From NCBI RefSeq assembly GCF_003144095.1, contig NZ_NSKH01000018.1, positions 42,749-106,748 of the forward strand: 64,000 bases of DNA. The letters are read 5' to 3'. The notes under the pieces are model-generated. The model made no database searches. It saw only the letters and a program-made list of their open reading frames with translations, and was not told the origin of the DNA. The DNA comes from Streptomyces sp. ICBB 8177 (GTDB lineage: Bacteria > Actinomycetota > Actinomycetes > Streptomycetales > Streptomycetaceae). This document shows positions 18,146 through 28,818 of this stretch, one piece after another. Both the position numbers and the translations under genes were made by a program. Position 1 is the first letter of the stretch, and each line of letters opens with the position of its first letter.

Positions 18146-18836
18146 GACGCATGTCCTGTTCGTGGAGGACGACGACGTCATCCGCGAGGCGACCCAGCTC
18201 ACCCTGGAGCGTGACGGCTTCAAGGTGACCGCGGTGCCGGACGGGATCGTCGGGCTGGAGTCGTTCCGGGCCGCCAAGCCCGACATCGCGCTGCTCGACG
18301 TGATGGTGCCCGGCCTCGACGGGGTGAGCCTGTGCCGCCGCATCCGCGACGAGTCCACGGTGCCGGTGATCATGCTGTCCGCGCGGGCCGACTCCATCGA
18401 CGTGGTGCTGGGCCTGGAGGCAGGTGCCGACGACTACGTGACCAAGCCGTTCGACTCCGCCGTGCTGGTCGCCAGGATCCGCGCGGTGCTGCGCCGCTTC
18501 GGGCACGCGGCGGGTGGCGGCGGTCCTGAGGCGGCCGACTCCGGTGACAGCGGTCCGCTGCGCTTCGGCGACCTGGAGATCGACACCGACGGCATGGAGG
18601 TACGACGGGACGGCGAACCGGTGGCGCTCACCCCGACCGAGATGCGGCTGCTGCTGGAGTTCTCCACCGCGCCGGGCTCGGTGCTCTCCCGCGACCGCCT
18701 GCTGACCAGCGTGTGGGACTACGAGTGGGGCGGCGACACCCGCGTCGTCGACGTCCACGTGCAGCGGCTGCGGACCAAGATCGGGCAGGACCGGATAGAG
18801 ACCGTGCGCGGTTTCGGATACAAGCTCAGGGCCTGA
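18138..18836 (+). CDS. cseB: Response regulator CseB
   Basis: An OmpR/PhoB-class regulator of 232 residues. The receiver has the acidic pocket VEDDD (9-13), the phospho-acceptor D54 (DIALLDVMVP) and the lysine in YVTKPFD. A winged helix follows (LTPTEMRLLLEF, SVWDYEWGGDTRVVDVHVQRLRTKIG). Phosphorylated by CseC, it activates the promoter in front of sigE. It overlaps cseA by 8 bp and is followed by cseC after 6 bp. No CseB binding site is known well enough to mark in the 16.8-17.0 kb region. Confidence 0.95.
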   Translation: MAETHVLFVEDDDVIREATQLTLERDGFKVTAVPDGIVGLESFRAAKPDIALLDVMVPGLDGVSLCRRIRDESTVPVIMLSARADSIDVVLGLEAGADDYVTKPFDSAVLVARIRAVLRRFGHAAGGGGPEAADSGDSGPLRFGDLEIDTDGMEVRRDGEPVALTPTEMRLLLEFSTAPGSVLSRDRLLTSVWDYEWGGDTRVVDVHVQRLRTKIGQDRIETVRGFGYKLRA

Positions 18837-18842
18837 TCCGCG

Positions 18843-20144
18843 GTGTCCGAGTTGAACCGGCCCGGGCTGCGCTGGCCCGGCCTGCGCTGGAAGCTGACGG
18901 CGGCGATCGCCGTGGTCTCGGCACTCGTCGCGCTGGCGATGGCGGTCGTGGTGCACAACGCAGCCCGCGTCAGCATGCTCAACAACGCCCGCGATCTTCA
19001 GGACACCCGCCTGCAGATCGCGGCGAAGATGTACGAGTCCAACCACCAGCTGACCTTCCACGCCCGCCTCGACGACCCGAAGCTGCCGGCCGGGCTGCGC
19101 GTGACCGCCGCCAAGGGCCAGCGGGCCACCGACGTGCAGGAGACCGCGGGCGAGCCCATCATCTGGGCCTCCACCCCGCTGCCCGGCAACCACATCCTCA
19201 GCATCAACAGCCGCTTCACCGACCCCACCGCGATCCTGGAGAGCGTCGACGGCGTGCTGGTCGCGGGCTGCGTGGCGGTGGTGCTGGCCGGCTCCGCGCT
19301 GAGCGTGCTGGTCGGCGGGCAGTTGTCGCGGCGGCTGCGCAAGGCCGCGCTGGCCGCGCGCAGGGTCGCGGACGGCGACACCCACGTGCGCGTACGGGAC
19401 TCCATCGGGCGTCGGGTGCGCGACGAGACCGACGAGCTGGCCCGGGCGGTCGACGCGATGGCCGACGCGCTCCAGGACCGGCTGGAGGCCGAGCGCCGGG
19501 TCACCGCCGACATCGCCCACGAACTGCGCACCCCCGTCACCGGCCTGGTCACCGCCGCCGAACTGCTGCCGCCGGGGCGCCCCTCGGAGCTGGTGCGGGA
19601 CCGGGCGCAGGCGTTGCGCACGCTGGTCGAGGACGTGCTGGAGGTGGCCCGGCTGGACGGCGCGGAGGAACGCGCCGACCTCCAGGAGATCGCCCTGCCG
19701 GAGTTCGTGCGCCGCCGGGTCGCCAGGATCGCGCCCGAGGCCCGCGTGGAGGTCGTACGGGACGCCTGGGCGCAGACCGACGTACGGCGCCTGGAGCGCA
19801 TCCTCGGCAACCTGCTGGCCAACGCCGAACGGCACGGCCGGGGTCCGGTCGAGGTCACGGTGGACGGCGCGGTCATCCGGGTGCGCGACCACGGGCCCGG
19901 CTTCCCCGAGGTGCTGTTGCGCGAGGGGCCGAGCCGTTTCCGCACCGGCAACAGCTCCCGGGCCGGCAGCGGACACGGCCTGGGGCTGACGATCGCGGCG
20001 GGGCAGGCCAGGGTGCTGGGCGCGACGCTCTCGTTCGACAACGCGTCCGAGGAGGAGGGTGGCGGCGCCATCGCTCAGCTGCGGCTCCCGGAGGCGGACG
20101 ATCCGGAAGCGGACGACGTCCTGGAAAGCGGCGCGAACGCGTGA
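18843..20144 (+). CDS. cseC: Sensor histidine kinase CseC
   Basis: The 433-residue kinase has a membrane helix at about 19-39, a roughly 100-residue extracellular sensor part, a second helix near 138-158, then HAMP and kinase domains. H226 in ADIAHELRTPVTG is the phosphorylation site. N, G1 and G2 boxes are seen (LGNLLANAERHG, VRDHGPGFP, GSGHGLGLTIA). In S. coelicolor, CseC answers to antibiotics that damage the wall. GTG 18843 begins six bases after cseB. A strong hairpin at 20359-20404 ends the operon. Confidence 0.95.
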   Translation: MSELNRPGLRWPGLRWKLTAAIAVVSALVALAMAVVVHNAARVSMLNNARDLQDTRLQIAAKMYESNHQLTFHARLDDPKLPAGLRVTAAKGQRATDVQETAGEPIIWASTPLPGNHILSINSRFTDPTAILESVDGVLVAGCVAVVLAGSALSVLVGGQLSRRLRKAALAARRVADGDTHVRVRDSIGRRVRDETDELARAVDAMADALQDRLEAERRVTADIAHELRTPVTGLVTAAELLPPGRPSELVRDRAQALRTLVEDVLEVARLDGAEERADLQEIALPEFVRRRVARIAPEARVEVVRDAWAQTDVRRLERILGNLLANAERHGRGPVEVTVDGAVIRVRDHGPGFPEVLLREGPSRFRTGNSSRAGSGHGLGLTIAAGQARVLGATLSFDNASEEEGGGAIAQLRLPEADDPEADDVLESGANA

Positions 20145-20328
20145 GGCGCGGTTCCGCGTAGTCGCGGTATTTTCACCGGCCCCGCGGCGGCCTATTCACG
20201 CGCACGGAGGGCAAGGCCCCATCCCGCCCGCAAATCAGGCAATATTCGCTTTCCACCCATAAGGCTCGGGCATTCCGTACGGGAATTCCTCTCGTTGAAT
20301 CCGGGACGAGTTGGACGGGAGGGCCTTC

Positions 20329-20352
20329 GGGCATGGGCATGGGCATGGGCAT
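20329..20352. repeat. Hexanucleotide microsatellite (GGGCAT)4
   Basis: Four perfect tandem copies of GGGCAT lie just before the terminator shared by cseC and clpC. Copy number is likely to vary between strains. The rest of 20145-20328 holds no recognisable gene and is unusually A/T-rich around 20220-20300. Confidence 0.85.
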
Positions 20353-20358
20353 GGACAA

Positions 20359-20404
20359 GGGGCTGCCCCCGGCGGCCGTGTGAACGGTGGCCGGGGGCAG
20401 CCCC
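20359..20404. terminator. Bidirectional terminator between cseC and clpC
   Basis: A perfect 15-bp GC stem (20359-20373 with 20390-20404) and a 16-nt loop, placed between the 3' ends of the convergent sigE operon and clpC. Confidence 0.85.
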
Positions 20405-20437
20405 TCAGCGGTGCGGCGTGCGGTTTCGCCCTTCCGC

Positions 20438-22969
<2,532 letters not shown>

Positions 22970-23399
22970 CGTTAATCGCTCCTCAGAGCGGTCAGGCAGA
23001 TCGGGGCCGGTCCCCTCCCTGTCCTTCCGCATGCTAGTCCCGGCGAGCGGGACAGCTCACTTCAACCGTCGACACCCATGCGGTCAGTTCCGCCCCGCAC
23101 AGCCGACAACAGCTCCAACCCGATGGTGCGAGACGATGTTCCCGCAGGCCAGGCGGATGAACCGTTATCCCGTACGCCCGTGGCGAACGCCCACCTCTCC
23201 GGCCTCCTGGTCGCCCCATCCCACTAGGACCTTCTTACCCGCTCACCCTGGCAATCCATGCGGCGCGCACCCTTGCTGTCTGCTACCAGCGAACAACCTT
23301 GCGCCGGATCACCGCCGGTCGCGCGCCGTTCGCGGTGACCCGGGGCGATTCGTCCGCGACGGTGCGTAACCCTTGCGGCGTCCGGCAGTTGCTCCGGGC
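22970..23399. promoter_or_regulatory. Intergenic promoter region of clpC and the 23400 gene
   Basis: No gene is supported in these 430 bp; the small frames have poor codon bias. On the minus strand TAGCAT (23036-23031) is a possible -10 box giving a 5' leader of about 55 nt before clpC. A -35 at standard spacing is not evident. For the rightward gene at 23400 no promoter stands out. Confidence 0.4.
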
Positions 23400-24095
23400 A
23401 TGGGCGTCACACGCATCGGCGGGCGGCCGGGCATCCGCGAGTGGTACGCGAGCGAGCTGGGCTGGCCGACCGGTGGTACGGACGACGCGCCGCAGTTGCT
23501 CACCGGGGTGCGGTTCGACGCGCTGGACGTGCCGCTGGCGGCCGGGCTGGCGGTGCTGCGGCGGTTCGCGCGCACCGGTCCCGCGGCTGCGACGGGCGGC
23601 CGGGCGCTGCTGCTGGTGGCCGAGGGCTCAGGGGCGGAGCTGCCGGGGCTCCTCGACTGGCTGGAGTGGGGCGGCATCGCGCTGGACCTGGCGGTACGGG
23701 GAGCGGGCGACCGGATTCCGGCGCCGCGGCCCGCGTCGTGGGGTCCGGCGCCGCGGGGTCCGCGGGCGGTACGCGCCGCGGGCACGCGTGCGGCACGGGA
23801 GGCGTACTGGCTACGGCCTCCCGTGCCGGGGCACGCGGTGGAGCCCACGCTGCCGTCCCTGTGCGTCGGCACCGGTGTCGGCGTCGGCACCGGCGCGCGG
23901 GACAGCGAGGACGGCGACGGCCGTCCCGTGGATCTCGCGTCGCTGGTCGGGGCGGTGGCCACCGAGTGCCACCGGGCCCGGATCCTGACGGCTGCTCAGG
24001 TGCGGTGGGCGGGCCACCGGACCGGTCAGGCGTGCTCCTTCTCGTACGCCTCGCGGATGGTGGCGGGGACGCGGCCGCGGTCGTTGACCTCGTAG
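23400..24095 (+). CDS. SCO3374-like protein of unknown function
   Basis: A 231-residue protein whose neighbours (clpC on one side, lsr2 on the other) match S. coelicolor SCO3374. It starts MGVTRIGGRPGIREWYASELGWPTGG, which recalls the N-terminus of actinobacterial primase/polymerase-like proteins (the REWY...GWP pattern) but lacks their catalytic acidic residues as far as I can see. A large part is Ala, Gly and Arg. The frame runs 70 bp into lsr2 on the opposite strand; if the true end is at 24095, the two mRNAs overlap tail to tail. Confidence 0.6.
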   Translation: MGVTRIGGRPGIREWYASELGWPTGGTDDAPQLLTGVRFDALDVPLAAGLAVLRRFARTGPAAATGGRALLLVAEGSGAELPGLLDWLEWGGIALDLAVRGAGDRIPAPRPASWGPAPRGPRAVRAAGTRAAREAYWLRPPVPGHAVEPTLPSLCVGTGVGVGTGARDSEDGDGRPVDLASLVGAVATECHRARILTAAQVRWAGHRTGQACSFSYASRMVAGTRPRSLTS

Positions 24096-24370
24096 CCGTT
24101 CTCCTTGGCCCAGGCGCGGATCTTGGCGGTGTCCGGGCCGGAGGCGCTGCCGCCGGTGGCACGCGAGGCACGCGCCCGGCCGCGCGAGGCACGTCCGCCG
24201 GTCTTGCGGCCGGCGTCCACGTAATCGGCGAGCAGGCCGCGCAGCTTGTCCGCGTTCTCCGTGCTGAGGTCGATCTCGTACGTCGCACCGTCGAGGGCGA
24301 ACGTCACGGTCTCGTCGGCCTCGCCGCCGGTGATGTCGTCAACGAGAAGAACCTGGACCTTCTGCGCCAC
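24026..24370 (-). CDS. lsr2: Lsr2 nucleoid-associated xenogeneic silencer
   Basis: Lsr2 binds AT-rich DNA, bridges it and silences acquired genes such as antibiotic clusters. The N-terminal dimer domain (AQKVQVLLVDDITGGEADETVTF) and the C-terminal DNA-binding part with the AT-hook-like RGR in NDRGRVPATI are clear, joined by an Arg/Ala/Gly linker. The start is taken as GTG 24370, behind AAAGGGAAG and matching the usual N-terminus; an in-frame ATG at 24385 would add five residues. Length is 114 residues. Confidence 0.95.
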   Translation of the reverse strand: MAQKVQVLLVDDITGGEADETVTFALDGATYEIDLSTENADKLRGLLADYVDAGRKTGGRASRGRARASRATGGSASGPDTAKIRAWAKENGYEVNDRGRVPATIREAYEKEHA

Positions 24371-24532
24371 GGGCTTCCCTTTCATCGATATGGACCGGGG
24401 AGTCCCCGGGATAATGGAGTACGGGTAAAAGCAAACCGCTTTTCCCCGGAAAACTCAAACCCTTGGGCGGAACCGGTCCGGGCATGGTTGTGTGAGTAGG
24501 ACGTGCGCATGGCGCGATTCGGACATAACCGA

Positions 24533-25069
24533 TCACAGATGCAAGAGCATGCGGCTGTTGCCCAAGGTGTTCGGCTTCACTCGTTCGAGGTCGAGGAACT
24601 CGGCGACACCCTCGTCATAGGAACGCAGCAGCTCGCTGTAGACATCCGTGTCCACCGGAGTCTCGCCGATCTCGACGAAGCCGTGCTTGGCGAAGAAGTC
24701 GACTTCGAAGGTGAGACAGAAAATTCGCCGCACGCCGAGCCAACGCGCCGTCTGCAACAGCTTGCCCAGCACGAGGTGCCCCACGCCTTTGCCGTGCAGA
24801 TCGGGACGGACGGCAAGGGTGCGCACCTCGGCGAGGTCCTCCCACATCACGTGCAGCGCTCCGCATCCGACGACCTCGGCGTCCTCGTCGCGTTCGGCGA
24901 CCCAGAACTCCTGGATGTCCTCGTAAAGGGTGACGGTCGGCTTGCCGAGCAGGATGCGGTCGCGCACATAGCCGTCCAGCAAGGCGCGGACCGCGGGGAC
25001 GTCACTGGTCCTGGCGCGGCGGACGGTGAAGACTTTGGAGAGGGAAGACCCCGGCGCGGCTGACGACAT
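24533..25069 (-). CDS. argA: Amino-acid N-acetyltransferase (GNAT-type ArgA)
   Basis: A 178-residue single-domain acetyltransferase very like Mycobacterium tuberculosis Rv2747, which acetylates L-glutamate (or glutamine) as the first step of arginine synthesis. Shared stretches include VRRARTSDVPAVRALLDGYV, VTLYEDIQEFWVAE, GCGALHVMWEDLAEVRTLAV, the acetyl-CoA loop DLHGKGVGHLVL, FFAKHGFVEIGETPV and the tail VKPNTLGNSRMLL. It lies upstream of lsr2 on the same strand, 162 bp away, so separate transcription is possible. Confidence 0.88.
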   Translation of the reverse strand: MSSAAPGSSLSKVFTVRRARTSDVPAVRALLDGYVRDRILLGKPTVTLYEDIQEFWVAERDEDAEVVGCGALHVMWEDLAEVRTLAVRPDLHGKGVGHLVLGKLLQTARWLGVRRIFCLTFEVDFFAKHGFVEIGETPVDTDVYSELLRSYDEGVAEFLDLERVKPNTLGNSRMLLHL

Positions 25070-25078
25070 AGCCGGACG

Positions 25079-25525
25079 TTATCGCCCGCCGCCTTCCCCG
25101 GGTCCGGCGGGTGGGGCGCCGGAACCGGTGCCCTGGCCGGGCGCGTCGGTACCGTCGGGCGGCGCTTCGGGCTGCACGATGCGCGAAGCGTCCCGCAAGG
25201 CTTCGCGTTGTTCCGGGGACATCATGCTGAAGAACTGCACAAGGGCCGCGGCGGGGTTGTCGCTCGCGGCCCAAGCTTCGTGCATCAGTGCGGCCGCGTA
25301 GGCGGGACGCGTGGAAACGGCCTCATAGCGATAGGCGCGCCCTTCGTGTTCGCGGCGCAGCCAGCCCTTCTGATGCAGGTTGTCCATTACGGTCATCACC
25401 GTCGTGTAGGCGATGGACCGTTCCTGCTGTAGGTCTTCGAGGACTTCGCGGACCGTGACCGGGCGGTTCCACTGCCACACCCTGGTCATGACCGCGTCTT
25501 CGAGATCTCCCAATGGCCGTGGCAC
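25079..25525 (-). CDS. BlaI/MecI/CopY-family transcriptional repressor
   Basis: A 148-residue winged-helix repressor: LGDLEDAVMTRVWQWNRPVTVREVLEDL, then YTTVMTVMDNLHQKGWLRREHEGRAYRYEA, where family members contact the operator. The C-terminal dimer part is followed by a Gly/Pro-rich tail. No M56 sensor protease (BlaR/MecR type) is adjacent. GTG 25525 lies six bases after TACAAT on its own strand, so the mRNA is probably leaderless and the gene autoregulated. It ends 9 bp before the argA-like gene starts; the two may be co-transcribed. Confidence 0.88.
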   Translation of the reverse strand: MPRPLGDLEDAVMTRVWQWNRPVTVREVLEDLQQERSIAYTTVMTVMDNLHQKGWLRREHEGRAYRYEAVSTRPAYAAALMHEAWAASDNPAAALVQFFSMMSPEQREALRDASRIVQPEAPPDGTDAPGQGTGSGAPPAGPGEGGGR

Positions 25526-25668
25526 ACCTGAATTGTAGAGGCAAATGTCACGGATGCGGCTTTTTTCGGCGCGGAGCGTTAAGGACGGCTCTGCTGAAGG
25601 ACCCGGTCGAGGATCACTCCGGCGGCCGAACGCGGGTCCCCGCTCCGCCCTTCCGCCCGTCTACCGCC

Positions 25669-25842
25669 CTACTGCTGCTCGGCGGTCTCCTTGGCGGCTT
25701 CGGCACGCGCCAGCATGCTGTCCACGACAGCGTCTTCCCTGGCCTTGTTGGCGCCGCCCTGGTGCTTGATGATCGTGACGACGAGGGCCGTGAAGGCGAC
25801 CGCCATCACCAGGGGCGGTACCAGCGCCGAGACGTACTGCAC
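25669..25842 (-). CDS. Small single-pass membrane protein (57 aa)
   Basis: The reading is VQYVSALVPPLVMAVAFTAL and onward, with one membrane helix at about residues 4-24, then a charged helix rich in Ala, Glu and Lys ending AEAAKETAEQQ. The start GTG 25842 is supported by AAGGAG at good distance, and codon bias is strong in this frame only. Function unknown; nothing in the context suggests one. It lies upstream of the BlaI-type gene on the same strand with a 143-bp gap that holds no other gene. Confidence 0.7.
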   Translation of the reverse strand: MQYVSALVPPLVMAVAFTALVVTIIKHQGGANKAREDAVVDSMLARAEAAKETAEQQ

Positions 25843-26069
25843 GGTTCGCTCACTCCTTCTCCGGGGTTCCCCGGAGCGTTCTCCGGAGGCGCCTTTCGCG
25901 CGACTTCCAGAGTAGCCACGCCGGTTTCCCGCCCCGCGCCCAGGTGGCGCGTCGGGCGGAGCACGGGGCGGGAGGCGGCGCGGGCCAGGAATGTTGTGTG
26001 AATTCTGTGAGCAATTCCGCCGTGTGAACGTGGCCGATACGGCGCCGTTGCCGTGCGGCCGGGTGCGGA

Positions 26070-26792
26070 TCAGCCGCCGATCGCGCGCCGTGCGGCCCGC
26101 TCGCCGTGGTCCGGCACGCTCCGGCGGCGCGGCGGCCACAGCTCGGCGGGGGTCGGCACCCGCCGGTCCGGATCGGGTTCCGGCTCGGGGGCGGGGCCGG
26201 ACGGCTGGGGATCGGCCGCGCGGGCGCCGCGAGGCGTCGCACCGGACGCCGGTACGGGGATCAGGACGTCGAGCGCGCCGGGCCCGGCCGGCCTGACGAC
26301 GCGTCCGCCCGGCACGGCCGACAACCGGGCGCGGTCGGCGGGGTGGTCCTCGCCGAGCGGCGCGCACCGGGGACGGCCCGCCAGCTCCTCGCAGCGGCGC
26401 CGCAGCCCGTCCCTGCGCCAGGCCTCCGCCTCGCCGCACGGGAGCCGCTCCAGCGAGCGCAACGCGTCCAGGTCCTCCGGGCCGGGCAGGTGGCCGGCGT
26501 CCAGTGCCTCGGACAGCCGCTCCAGGTAGTCGGCGGCGGTACCGGGCAGCGCGTCGCGGTAGAGGGCGAGGTCGGCGAGGAGGAACGCCCGCAGGCGCGC
26601 CCCCTCGTGGACCGCCTCGTCCAGCGCCTCGGACAGCCGCCGGTACTCCCGGGCCGACCCGGGCTCCCGGGCGGGCGCCGGGATCGGCGGGAACGGCGGG
26701 AACGGCTGGGCCGTCGTGGTGGTCGCTGCGGTGCGGAGGGCGTCGGCGAGGGCGCGCCGCAGGACGCGCAGTTCGTCCGCGCTGAACGCCAT
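26070..26792 (-). CDS. Hypothetical protein, helical N-terminal half
   Basis: Not recognised. The 240-residue protein starts MAFSADELRVLRRALADALRTAA, has a Pro-rich spacer (PFPPFPPIPAP), then a mostly helical region (about 45-150) with many Leu, Arg, Glu and Asp, including LFLADLALYRDALPG-like helices. The last 90 residues are Pro/Ala/Arg-rich and probably disordered. No membrane helix or signal peptide is seen. ATG 26792 has GAGG upstream and fits better than the further codon at 26822. Confidence 0.6.
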   Translation of the reverse strand: MAFSADELRVLRRALADALRTAATTTTAQPFPPFPPIPAPAREPGSAREYRRLSEALDEAVHEGARLRAFLLADLALYRDALPGTAADYLERLSEALDAGHLPGPEDLDALRSLERLPCGEAEAWRRDGLRRRCEELAGRPRCAPLGEDHPADRARLSAVPGGRVVRPAGPGALDVLIPVPASGATPRGARAADPQPSGPAPEPEPDPDRRVPTPAELWPPRRRSVPDHGERAARRAIGG

Positions 26793-26980
26793 GCCGCCTC
26801 GGGTCCCGTGTGGCGTGGGCATGCGCCGACTTTACGTACTAAACGGACAATTGTTGCGGATTGTGTCCGCCCGGCGGGTCGCCGCCACCGCGCGCCCCCC
26901 GACGCGCCGGCGCGACCGCCCGCCCGGCGTGTCCGCGCCTCCGGACCGAGGCGTTCAGTTCCTGGGGAGCCTCAGGCGCC

Positions 26981-27778
26981 TCAGCTGGTAGAGACGTTCC
27001 GCTCGTACACCAGGCGCAGGCCGATCAGGGTCAGCCAGGGCTCGTGCTCGTCGATGATCGACGACTCGCCCAGCACCAGCGGGGCCAGTCCGCCGGTGGC
27101 GATGACCGTGACGTCGTCGGGGTCGTCGGCCAGTTCCCTGGCCATCCGTTCCCCGATGCCGTCCACCTGGCCCGCGAAGCCGTAGAGGATGCCGGACTGC
27201 ATGGCCTCCACGGTGTTCTTGCCGATGACGCTGCGCGGCCGGGCCAGCTCGATCTTGCGCAGTTGCGCGCCGCGCACCCCCAGTGCCTCCACCGAGATCT
27301 CGATGCCGGGGGCGATCGCGCCGCCGAGGTACTCGCCGCGCGCCGAGACCGCGTCGAAGGTGGTCGCGGTGCCGAAGTCGACGACGATGCACGGGCCGCC
27401 GTACAGGTGGACGGCGGCGAGCGCGTTGATGATGCGGTCGGCGCCGACCTCCTTGGGGTTGTCCGCCAGGATCGGCACGCCGGTCTTGACGCCCGGCTCC
27501 ACCAGCACCGACGGCACGTCGCCGTAGTAGCGCCGGGTCACCTCGCGCAGCTCGTGCAGGACGGACGGGACCGTCGAGCAGATGGAGATGCCGTCGATGC
27601 CCTCGCCCAGGTCGTCGCCGAGCAGCGGGTGCCGGCCCATCAACCCCTGCAACAGCACCGCCAGTTCGTCGGCGGTGCGCCGGGCGTCGGTGGAGATCCG
27701 CCAGTGCTCGACGATCTCGTCGCCGTCGAACAGGCCGAGCACGGTGTGGGTGTTGCCGACGTCGATGGTCAGGAGCAT
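26981..27778 (-). CDS. coaX: Type III pantothenate kinase
   Basis: CoaX phosphorylates pantothenate, the first committed step to coenzyme A. The 265-residue protein has the ASKHA motifs MLLTIDVGNTHTVLGLFDG (phosphate loop), GADRIINALAA, CIVVDFGTATTFD and GGAIAPGIEIS. It is the last gene of the leftward operon and starts 5 nt after the nadC stop. With panC upstream in the same operon, pantothenate synthesis and activation are expressed together. Confidence 0.96.
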   Translation of the reverse strand: MLLTIDVGNTHTVLGLFDGDEIVEHWRISTDARRTADELAVLLQGLMGRHPLLGDDLGEGIDGISICSTVPSVLHELREVTRRYYGDVPSVLVEPGVKTGVPILADNPKEVGADRIINALAAVHLYGGPCIVVDFGTATTFDAVSARGEYLGGAIAPGIEISVEALGVRGAQLRKIELARPRSVIGKNTVEAMQSGILYGFAGQVDGIGERMARELADDPDDVTVIATGGLAPLVLGESSIIDEHEPWLTLIGLRLVYERNVSTS

Positions 27779-27783
27779 GCCGC

Positions 27784-28818
27784 TCAGTCCTCCGCGTCCG
27801 CGGTGTCGTCGGCGGCCTGCTCGCGCAGGTCCAGCCCGATGTCGAGGACCGGCGAGGAGTGGGTGAGTGCGCCGACGGCCAGGTAGTCCACGCCCGCGGC
27901 CGCGTAGGCGCGGGCGACGTCCAGGGTGAGGCGGCCGGAGGACTCCAGCGCGGCCCGCCCGGCGACGATCGCCACCGCCTCCTCGGTCTCCGCGGGGGTG
28001 AAGTTGTCCAGCAGGATCAGGTCGGCGCCCGCGTCCAGCACCTCGCGGACCTGGTGCAACGTGTCCACCTCGACCTCGATCGCCAGGTCGGGGAACTCCT
28101 CGCGCACCGCGCGGAACGCCTGCGCCACGCCGCCCGCCGCGACCACGTGGTTGTCCTTGACCAGCGCCGCGTCCGACAGCGACATGCGGTGGTTGACGCC
28201 GCCGCCGCAGCGCACCGCGTACTTCTCCAGGGCGCGCAGGCCCGGCGTCGTCTTGCGGGTGTCGCGCACCCGGGTCCTGGTGCCCTCCAGCACGTCGGCC
28301 CAGGCGCGGGTGGCGGTGGCGATGCCGGACAGGCGGCACAGCAGGTTCAGCGCGCTGCGCTCCGCGGTGAGCAGGTCGCGGGTGCGGGTGCGCACGCTCA
28401 GCAGCACCTGGCCGGGCTCGACCCGGTCGCCGTCCTCCACGTGCCGTTCCACCTCGAACTCGTCGGTGCACACCACCGACAGCACCGCCTCGGCGATCCG
28501 CAGGCCCGCCACCACGCCGGCCTGACGGGCCGTGAAGTCGCCCACCGCGACGGCGTCCTCGGGGATGGTCGCCACCGTGGTGACGTCGACGCCGTTGTCG
28601 AGGTCCTCCTCGATGGCCATGTGCGCGATGTCCTCGACCTGCACCGGGTCGAGACCGGCGTCGGCGAGCAGCTGCGCGAGGTCCGGGTCGAGGCCGCACT
28701 CCAGCGGGTCGAGGGCGTACGCGTCGTCGCCCCCGCAGCCGCAGCCGTCACCGCAGCCGCCGCCCGCGCCCTCGCCGGGGCGGCCGATCTGGATCAGGGG
28801 CAGGTCGGGGGTGCTCAT
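27784..28818 (-). CDS. nadC: Nicotinate-nucleotide pyrophosphorylase (quinolinate phosphoribosyltransferase)
   Basis: NadC converts quinolinate and PRPP to nicotinate mononucleotide. Of 344 residues, the core has IEEDLDNGVDVTT, RLSGIATATRAWADV, TRKTTPGLRALEKYAVRCGGGVNHRMSL, LVKDNHV, VEVDTLHQVREVLDAGADLILLDNF, ESSGRLTLDVARAYAAAGVDYLAVGALTHS. The first 50 residues form an extension with a Gly/Cys cluster (GGGCGDGCGCGGDD near 18-31) that is absent from most family members. It overlaps nadB by 4 nt and precedes coaX by 5 nt. Confidence 0.96.
   Translation of the reverse strand: MSTPDLPLIQIGRPGEGAGGGCGDGCGCGGDDAYALDPLECGLDPDLAQLLADAGLDPVQVEDIAHMAIEEDLDNGVDVTTVATIPEDAVAVGDFTARQAGVVAGLRIAEAVLSVVCTDEFEVERHVEDGDRVEPGQVLLSVRTRTRDLLTAERSALNLLCRLSGIATATRAWADVLEGTRTRVRDTRKTTPGLRALEKYAVRCGGGVNHRMSLSDAALVKDNHVVAAGGVAQAFRAVREEFPDLAIEVEVDTLHQVREVLDAGADLILLDNFTPAETEEAVAIVAGRAALESSGRLTLDVARAYAAAGVDYLAVGALTHSSPVLDIGLDLREQAADDTADAED

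Noticed and set aside
22970-23399. A ClgR operator before clpC
   Set aside because: ClgR controls clpC in relatives, but no stretch convincingly matches the box as I remember it, so it is not listed.
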